Shown here piece by piece: positions 6,365-10,816 of a stretch of DNA of 10,816 nt (the first letter of the stretch is position 1; each line of letters opens with the position of its first letter). Origin of the DNA: Emcibacter sp. (GTDB lineage: Bacteria > Pseudomonadota > Alphaproteobacteria > Sphingomonadales > Emcibacteraceae); the NCBI GenBank assembly GCA_027019205.1, contig JALUWZ010000104.1, positions 1 through 10,816 on the forward strand, written 5' to 3'. Below the pieces are notes generated by a model that saw only the letters and a program-made list of their open reading frames with translations, was not told where the DNA came from and searched no databases. Both the position numbers and the translations under genes were made by a program.

Positions 6365-6736
6365 ATGAGTGAAAAATCATTATATGAGCGGTTGGGCGGC
6401 TATGATGGAATTACCGGTTTTGTCAATGATCTGCTGCCGCGCCTGCAGGGGGATGACAGGCTGGGCCGGTTCTGGCAGAATCGCGGCGATGACGGGGTTG
6501 CCCGGGAAAAACAGTTGTTGATTGACTATCTCTCGGCCAATGCCGGCGGGCCAGTCTATTATACGGGCCGGGATATGCTGCTGTCCCACAAGGGCATGAA
6601 AATCAGTGAAGAGGACTGGTCGATATTCCTTGGCCATGCCGGGGCAACCATGAAAGCCCTGCAGGTGCCGGGGCCGGAATGTGACGATGTGGTGGCCTTT
6701 GTCCTTAGCCTGAAAGACGATATTGTCGAGGCGTAG
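6365..6736 (+). CDS. Group 1 truncated haemoglobin
   Basis: A 123-residue two-over-two globin that binds haem in the cytoplasm; relatives bind oxygen and detoxify nitric oxide. The N-terminal LYERLGGYDGI (6-16), the GGPVYYTGRDM segment at 61-71 and the SHKGM motif at 74-78 with proximal His75 (F8) identify group 1. By eye against the M. tuberculosis trHbN sequence, the B10 tyrosine that steadies bound oxygen is replaced by Leu24, the CD1 phenylalanine position appears as Trp37, and the E11 glutamine is kept as Gln50. The distal pocket is thus less polar than in classic trHbN; this seems to be a trait of a proteobacterial subgroup. AAGGA lies 7 bases before the ATG. The GST-like gene starts 8 bases after its stop, so the two are probably one operon. 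Confidence 0.93.
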   Translation: MSEKSLYERLGGYDGITGFVNDLLPRLQGDDRLGRFWQNRGDDGVAREKQLLIDYLSANAGGPVYYTGRDMLLSHKGMKISEEDWSIFLGHAGATMKALQVPGPECDDVVAFVLSLKDDIVEA

Positions 6737-6744
6737 ATAAAAAT

Positions 6745-7845
6745 ATGTATATTCATCTGGCCCATCAGATCTCGCTCTATTCGGGCAAGACCCGCGCCTA
6801 TCTGCGTTACAAGAAAATCCCTTACAGGGAACAGTTGTCAAACGCCGATTACGCCAATATCCAGCAGCATATAGGCCGCAAGATCATTCCGGTGGTCATC
6901 ACCCCGGAAGGGGAATATATCCAGGACACCACGGTTATCATTGACCGGCTGGAGGAACGCTTCCCATCGCCGTCAATCTATCCCGATACGCCGTGGCAGA
7001 GGCTTGTCGCCCTGCTGCTTGAAGTTTACGGTGATGAATGGCTGTTGCTGCCGGCGATGCATTACCGCTGGCAGTTCAGACGGCAGAATTTATGGTTTGT
7101 CCTCAACCAGTTTGGCGATGTGATCAAGCCCCACTGGCCCGGCTGGGCCAAGCCCTTTGTCGGCATTCCGGTGGCGCTGTATTTTGGCCGCATGTACCGG
7201 CCCCTGATGGGCCTCGACCCCGAGACCGAACCGGAGCTTGAGAAAGCCACGGAGGAATTTCTCAGGGCCTTTGACCGCCATCTGGAGGATCATGATTTTC
7301 TGTTGGGATCACGCCCGTCAATCGGTGATTTCGGGCTGGTGGCGCCGCTTTTCGCCCATATGGCGCAGGACCCCTATCCCAAAGCATGGATGCAGGATAT
7401 TGCCCCCCGGGTGTTTGACTGGACCCGGCGCATGCAGAATCCGTCCGGTGACGAGGGGCATTTCCTGCCCGGTGACGAGGTGCCGGAAACCCTCTATCCC
7501 ATCCTGTCCCATATGTTCCGTCAGCAGTTCCCGCTGTTACTGGCGACGATGGACAGGGTTGCCGACTGGGTCAAGGAAAATCCGGACGCGGACTCTTTCC
7601 CGCGCACCACAGGCCGTCATGATTTTATGTTGGGCGATGTGAAAGGCAACCGGGCAATATTGCCCTATCAGCAATGGATGTTCCAGCGGCCCCAGCGCTA
7701 TTATCAGGGGCTGTCAGAAGAGGGCCGGGCGTCTGTTGACCCGGTTCTGAAAAAACTTGGCGGATTCGAGGGGCTTCAGCAAAAAATTCCTGTCCCCCTC
7801 GACTATACCGGTCACAAACTGGTGGTGGCTACTCCACCGCAATAA
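6745..7845 (+). CDS. Glutathione S-transferase-like protein with long C-terminal extension
   Basis: The protein has 366 residues, against about 200-250 for ordinary GSTs. Residues 1-75 form the thioredoxin-like domain: a possible catalytic segment ISLYSGKTR at 9-17, cis-proline Pro49 in KIIPVV, and QDTTVI at 60-65 where GSTs bind the glutamyl part of glutathione. A helical domain follows to about 230, with the hallmark FLLGSRPSIGDFGL (185-198) holding the N-capping motif. Residues 235-366 are an extension I cannot assign, rich in Trp, Phe and Pro. No membrane segment is evident. Substrate unknown; conjugation or a redox role beside the haem protein is inference. The ATG at 6745 lies 8 bases after the haemoglobin stop, with GAGG 13 bases upstream (weak), suggesting translational coupling. 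Its 3' end overlaps the convergent amidohydrolase by 17 bases. Confidence 0.85.
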   Translation: MYIHLAHQISLYSGKTRAYLRYKKIPYREQLSNADYANIQQHIGRKIIPVVITPEGEYIQDTTVIIDRLEERFPSPSIYPDTPWQRLVALLLEVYGDEWLLLPAMHYRWQFRRQNLWFVLNQFGDVIKPHWPGWAKPFVGIPVALYFGRMYRPLMGLDPETEPELEKATEEFLRAFDRHLEDHDFLLGSRPSIGDFGLVAPLFAHMAQDPYPKAWMQDIAPRVFDWTRRMQNPSGDEGHFLPGDEVPETLYPILSHMFRQQFPLLLATMDRVADWVKENPDADSFPRTTGRHDFMLGDVKGNRAILPYQQWMFQRPQRYYQGLSEEGRASVDPVLKKLGGFEGLQQKIPVPLDYTGHKLVVATPPQ

Positions 7846-9145
7846 CTCCGCGTGCCATAACGAAATCAGGATGGAGGAGGGTGGATATGTCTTTCAGCGG
7901 ATTACCACTGGCGGCGATAATATCAGCTGACTTGCCCTTTTCCACCGTGCCAATGATATTCGACCGGCCCAGCAGGTCGGCGGCGCTGACGGTCGCGGCA
8001 ATCAACACATCTTTCCGGCTCATGCCCGCCTTGACCATAAGGACGAGTTCCTGACCGTTTATGCCGTGAACACTGACCCCGCTGTCGGTGCCAAAGGCAA
8101 TCTTCACCCCGCCCTTATAGGCCAGATTGAGGGCATGGGACATAAGCGGGCCGACCTGTTTGGCCTTGGCAACGATTGACGGCGGGAAAAACCCCGGCTT
8201 TTTGGTGGCAATATCAACCACCGTTTTTCCGGCAAGCAGGGTCGGCACCAGATAAGCCCCGGTTTTCCTGAACAGTTTGACAGTATCTTTGTCAAGATAG
8301 GAGCCGTGTTCGATTGAATCAACCCCGGACCGGAGCGCGGACTCAATTCCCCCTTTGCCGTGGGCATGGGCGGCCACCTTGAGGCCCGACATATGGGCGG
8401 TGTCGATAATGGCCCTCTGTTCCGCATCGGTAAATTGCTGGCCGGTGCCGCTGGCTTGTGCGGTCAATACGCCGCCGGTGGCAACATATTTAATGACATC
8501 TGCCCCGTATTTTATCTGATCCCTGACCGCCCGGCGGCAATCGTCTGCTCCGTTGCAAATAGCGCTGCTGGGGGTGCCAAAGACATCGGGACGATAGCCA
8601 ACACTGTCACCGTGACCCCCGAGCGGGGATATGATATATCCGGCGGCAAGAATGCGGGGGCCGGGTATTTTCCCCTTGCGGATGATGTCACGCAGCGCGA
8701 ATATTGCCTCACGCGAGGAGGCCCCGACATCACGGACAGTGGTAAAACCGGCATTGAGAATGCGCCGGGCATATACCGCGCCGATCAGGGCATAATCAGA
8801 GCTGGTGGTGGTAACGCCTTTTTCAAGCTCATGAGGTGATATTTGCATGGTGACATGGACGTGGCTGTCAATCATGCCCGCCATGACAAAGTCGTTTTTC
8901 AGGTCAATGATTTTAACTTTTCCTGCCCCGGACAGATCGGCACCGGTGATATAGCCCGGCCTTATGGCAAAAATTTTGCCGTTTTTAATGACGATGCTTT
9001 GCTGTGATACCGGGGCCTTGCGGGCATCGGCCATCAGGGTTCCCGCATGGATGATCGACCAGCTGTCTTTTTGCGCCGCAGTGGCATTGCTGGCGATTAT
9101 GCCAAGGGCCAGCCCGATAACCATTATAAATAATTTTTGTATCAA
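7829..9145 (-). CDS. Exported metal-dependent amidohydrolase (prolidase-like)
   Basis: A 438-residue hydrolase of the amidohydrolase superfamily, in the branch with secreted Xaa-Pro dipeptidase-like and imidazolonepropionase-like enzymes. A signal peptide is clear: MIQK, a hydrophobic stretch 5-19, then NATAAQ with cleavage near 23-25, so it acts in the periplasm or outside. A binuclear metal site is complete: DSHVHV with His95 and His97, the bridging Lys219 in DVIKYV (expected to be carboxylated), His260 in VAAHAHG, His280 in SIEHG and Asp354 in FGTDSG. The exact substrate cannot be read from sequence. The start is TTG at 9145, with GGGGAG 7 bases upstream; the ATG at 9124 would sit 28 bases from that site and lose the lysine of the signal peptide. 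It is last in the DUF1326-DUF2182 operon, 16 bases after DUF2182. Confidence 0.9.
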   Translation of the reverse strand: MIQKLFIMVIGLALGIIASNATAAQKDSWSIIHAGTLMADARKAPVSQQSIVIKNGKIFAIRPGYITGADLSGAGKVKIIDLKNDFVMAGMIDSHVHVTMQISPHELEKGVTTTSSDYALIGAVYARRILNAGFTTVRDVGASSREAIFALRDIIRKGKIPGPRILAAGYIISPLGGHGDSVGYRPDVFGTPSSAICNGADDCRRAVRDQIKYGADVIKYVATGGVLTAQASGTGQQFTDAEQRAIIDTAHMSGLKVAAHAHGKGGIESALRSGVDSIEHGSYLDKDTVKLFRKTGAYLVPTLLAGKTVVDIATKKPGFFPPSIVAKAKQVGPLMSHALNLAYKGGVKIAFGTDSGVSVHGINGQELVLMVKAGMSRKDVLIAATVSAADLLGRSNIIGTVEKGKSADIIAASGNPLKDISTLLHPDFVMARGVIAVE

Positions 9146-9152
9146 TTTTTTT

Positions 9153-9158
9153 CTCCCC
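9153..9158 (-). promoter_or_regulatory. Ribosome binding site fixing the TTG start
   Basis: GGGGAG on the minus strand lies 7 bases before TTG at 9145-9143. This spacing is what decides the TTG start of the amidohydrolase over the ATG at 9124. The site fills the 16-base gap after the DUF2182 stop, so the two genes are tightly linked. Confidence 0.65.
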
Positions 9159-9161
9159 TGT

Positions 9162-9953
9162 TCAGGACATTAACAGATAGCCACCAGCAATGGTCAGAAC
9201 AAGGCCGCCGGCATATCCGATCCGGTGGCCATGGGGAACCAGCTTTTCAAATAAGATGAAAAGAGCCAGTCCGGCGATCCAGTAGAGATTCATAATACCG
9301 CCAAAGAATAATAATACCATCAGAAACCAGCAACAGCCGAGACAAAATAAACCATGTTCGGCTCCCATCAGAAAAGCGCCGCGCCGGCCCGGGCGTCTTC
9401 TCTCCGTCAGAAACCGGACGGGGGCGCGACAATGGGTCAGGCAGGCCCGTTTCAGGGGCGTGAATTGATATAGTCCGGCCAGGAGCAAAATGCCTGCGCC
9501 GAGATAGTGGCCGGTAACCTTCATCATCACCGGTGAGGCGAGGGCGTGATGCTCCAGTATCCATTGCAAAAAGGTGGCGCAAAAGCTGAAAAATCCCCAA
9601 ACGGCCAGATAGCCCGACAGAAAGAGGATCATCTTGAAAAAGATAAATTTCCCGTCTCCCCCGCGCCGGTCAAGGGCGGTAAACAGCAGGATGGTTGGCG
9701 CGGCGCCCGGGATCATCATCGCAATCATCATCACCCACCACATCAGAAATATGATAATAAAATAGGTCGGTGTCCAAAGGGCAGGGATCAACAGTTTGTC
9801 CATATCGTCCGGCATAGCCTTCATGTCAAACGCCGACATCGGCAAGCCAACCCCGAACAGCGTAAACAGGCCCGCTGCCATCGTGACCACCATCAGGGCG
9901 ACAATAACGATCAGCCGGTCATGGCGCAGGAGCCGCTCGATCGGGCTGGACAT
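9162..9953 (-). CDS. DUF2182 multi-pass membrane protein
   Basis: A 263-residue inner-membrane protein of the DUF2182 family, described as predicted metal-binding membrane proteins; no biochemical role is known to me. Hydrophobic segments lie near 14-36, 62-84, 105-128, 148-162, 203-222, 224-239 and 246-262, so six or seven helices. Family motifs: MWWVMMIAMMIP (71-82), unusually rich in Trp and Met; CLTHC with Cys171 and Cys175 in the loop after the fourth helix; and H200 followed by CLGCC with Cys204, 207 and 208 at the start of the next helix; EKLVPHG at 236-242. These Cys, His and Met residues could bind a soft metal such as copper, or form redox disulfides. The ATG at 9953 has GGAG 8 bases upstream. 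It lies 18 bases after the DUF1326 gene, its frequent partner. Confidence 0.9.
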   Translation of the reverse strand: MSSPIERLLRHDRLIVIVALMVVTMAAGLFTLFGVGLPMSAFDMKAMPDDMDKLLIPALWTPTYFIIIFLMWWVMMIAMMIPGAAPTILLFTALDRRGGDGKFIFFKMILFLSGYLAVWGFFSFCATFLQWILEHHALASPVMMKVTGHYLGAGILLLAGLYQFTPLKRACLTHCRAPVRFLTERRRPGRRGAFLMGAEHGLFCLGCCWFLMVLLFFGGIMNLYWIAGLALFILFEKLVPHGHRIGYAGGLVLTIAGGYLLMS

Positions 9954-9971
9954 AAACTCTGCTCCGGCAGG

Positions 9972-10610
9972 CTACGCCGCCTTTCTGACCGGACCGTTAT
10001 TATTGAGATGAAGTTTGTTAAACTGGGCAAAACTATCCTTCAAACTCAACTTGATCTCACCGGTTGCTTCGGTGCTGGCGCTACCCATTTCGGCAATCTC
10101 ATATTCAAAGCCGTGAGGCAGGTCTATCCTTGCCCGGTGGATTTCCCCGGTTATCGGGTTGCGAATAGGCTCCCCGCGAGTGACAAAAACATCCGGTACG
10201 GAAATCTTGCCAATGCGTTCTTCTACGTCAATTTCCAGCGCGATGGGTTTTGACAGGGTTTCAAGCTTGGTCGGGCACATGGTAGAATAAACCGACCACA
10301 TTGTAGCCATGGGGTCGGTTTCTTCACCGTGAATAATCTTGACAATGGCCTCGCGCTGCTCGTCACTGGCCTGTTCATCGACAATGACCTGCATTTTCCC
10401 GTTGCCTTCGTGAACCGGACCGGGCCACCAGACAACCATGGCGACGCGCAATCCGTCCAGCTTTATATCGCCGAAATGCCCTTCATGAATTTGATAGCCG
10501 ACTGCCGCTTCACAGCTGCCATGTGTCGGTAACGCATTAAACTGACAGGGGCAGCCATAATCACAATTACAGTTGCCAAGCTCTTCGCCTTTTATTTCCC
10601 AGGATATCAT
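9972..10610 (-). CDS. DUF1326 family cysteine-motif protein
   Basis: A 212-residue soluble protein of the DUF1326 family, function unknown. Its hallmark NCNCDYGCPCQF at 13-24 holds Cys14, Cys16, Cys20 and Cys22, with Cys33 and Cys112 also present and His42/His45 and Trp61-Trp62 nearby. This CxCxxxCxC pattern suggests metal binding or thiol redox. No signal peptide is visible (start MISWEIKGEELG), so the protein is probably cytoplasmic. The ATG at 10610 has GGGAAG 6 bases upstream. It is first in a leftward operon with DUF2182 (18-base gap) and the exported amidohydrolase. DUF1326 and DUF2182 genes commonly occur together, which implies a joint task; the substrate or metal is not known. Confidence 0.9.
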   Translation of the reverse strand: MISWEIKGEELGNCNCDYGCPCQFNALPTHGSCEAAVGYQIHEGHFGDIKLDGLRVAMVVWWPGPVHEGNGKMQVIVDEQASDEQREAIVKIIHGEETDPMATMWSVYSTMCPTKLETLSKPIALEIDVEERIGKISVPDVFVTRGEPIRNPITGEIHRARIDLPHGFEYEIAEMGSASTEATGEIKLSLKDSFAQFNKLHLNNNGPVRKAA

Positions 10611-10619
10611 TTTTATCTT

Positions 10620-10647
10620 CCCATATTAATTATATTATCCCCATATT
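10620..10647. repeat. 8-bp direct repeats 20 bp apart
   Basis: CCCATATT occurs at 10620-10627 and again at 10640-10647, exactly 20 bases (about two helical turns) apart. Both copies lie in the predicted leader of the DUF1326 operon, and one overlaps its ribosome site. They may bind a regulator in phase or be chance in AT-rich DNA. Confidence 0.35.
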
Positions 10648-10650
10648 CGA

Positions 10651-10679
10651 ACTATAGCATATATTACATATATTAACCA
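10651..10679 (-). promoter_or_regulatory. Candidate extended -10 promoter of the DUF1326 operon
   Basis: On the minus strand TGCTATAGT (10659-10651) is an extended -10, five of six bases matching the hexamer, and TGGTTA (10679-10674) is a weak -35 at a 17-base spacing. Transcription would begin near 10644, giving a leader of about 34 bases. The -35 lies just beyond the trkH stop, so the operon would have its own promoter. Confidence 0.4.
10658..10675. repeat. Tandem 9-bp direct repeat in the promoter spacer
   Basis: CATATATTA occurs twice without a gap. The pair fills the space between the -35 and -10 of the predicted DUF1326 operon promoter, a usual place for an operator of a repressor or spacer-twisting activator. 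The repeat is exact; its role is inferred. Confidence 0.5.
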
Positions 10680-10695
10680 GTGTGTGGGAACGGGG

Positions 10696-10816
10696 TTAAA
10701 GATCCTGCCAGTAGCGCGGGATGAACAGGACCAGAACGGTGAGGAACTCAAGCCGCCCGACGATCATGCCAAAGCTCATCAGCCATTTGGCGCTGGTGGA
10801 AATACTGGCGAAATTA
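10696..10816 (-). CDS. trkH: TrkH/Ktr-type potassium transporter, C-terminal fragment
   Basis: Only the last 39 residues are in the window; the rest lies beyond the right edge. The segment KWLMSFGMIVGRLEFLTVLV (10-29), followed by FIPRYWQDL and a stop, is the typical end of TrkH-type membrane subunits, where a conserved GRLE(I/F) motif precedes the final helix and a Pro-x-x-Trp near the terminus. TrkH carries potassium into the cell together with TrkA, which is not seen here. The AT-rich gap of 85 bases to the DUF1326 gene suggests a separate transcription unit. Identification rests on a short fragment. Confidence 0.8.
   Translation of the reverse strand, partial: NFASISTSAKWLMSFGMIVGRLEFLTVLVLFIPRYWQDL

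Noticed and set aside
7822..7840. Hairpin at the convergent ends of the GST-like and amidohydrolase genes as a bidirectional terminator
   Set aside because: A 7-bp stem with one wobble forms, but no T-run follows on either strand and it lies within coding sequence.

Overview
The window looks like chromosomal DNA from an alphaproteobacterium. The short unimodular QueF, the arginase / ornithine aminotransferase pair with a divergent Lrp-type regulator, the DUF1326/DUF2182 pair and the moderately GC-rich codon use all suit that group. A marine order such as Kordiimonadales/Emcibacterales is a guess from general resemblance only. Every gene is intact except trkH, which is cut by the right edge. 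I see no mobile element, CRISPR array, rRNA or tRNA.

Left part (1-3390): queF (queuosine synthesis) reads rightwards and its 3' end overlaps the end of rocD. rocF and rocD form a leftward two-gene operon that turns arginine into urea, ornithine and then glutamate semialdehyde. An Lrp/AsnC regulator is transcribed divergently from rocF. The AT-rich gap between them holds a 15-bp palindrome very close to the Lrp consensus, so the regulator probably controls both itself and the arginine operon.

Middle (3394-7845): purB (purine synthesis) runs leftwards and is divergent from an MscS-type mechanosensitive channel. A small P-loop kinase of the uridine-kinase type runs leftwards, convergent with mscS. 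Divergent from it is a two-gene unit of a group 1 truncated haemoglobin with an altered distal haem pocket and an unusually long glutathione-transferase-like protein. A near-perfect 16-bp palindrome lies between the kinase and the haemoglobin gene.

Right part (7829-10816): a leftward three-gene operon encodes a DUF1326 protein rich in Cys, a multi-membrane DUF2182 protein with its own Cys motifs, and an exported metal-dependent amidohydrolase that starts with TTG. Its candidate extended -10 promoter has two exact copies of a 9-bp repeat between the -35 and -10 elements. The function of the DUF1326/DUF2182 pair is not known to me, and this operon is the best candidate here for an undescribed system. 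Upstream of it is the C-terminal end of a TrkH-type potassium transporter.

I found no convincing intrinsic terminator anywhere. Several converging genes abut or overlap (queF/rocD, lrp/purB, GST/amidohydrolase), so termination is probably Rho-dependent or antisense-limited. No stretch longer than 300 bases lacks a gene.
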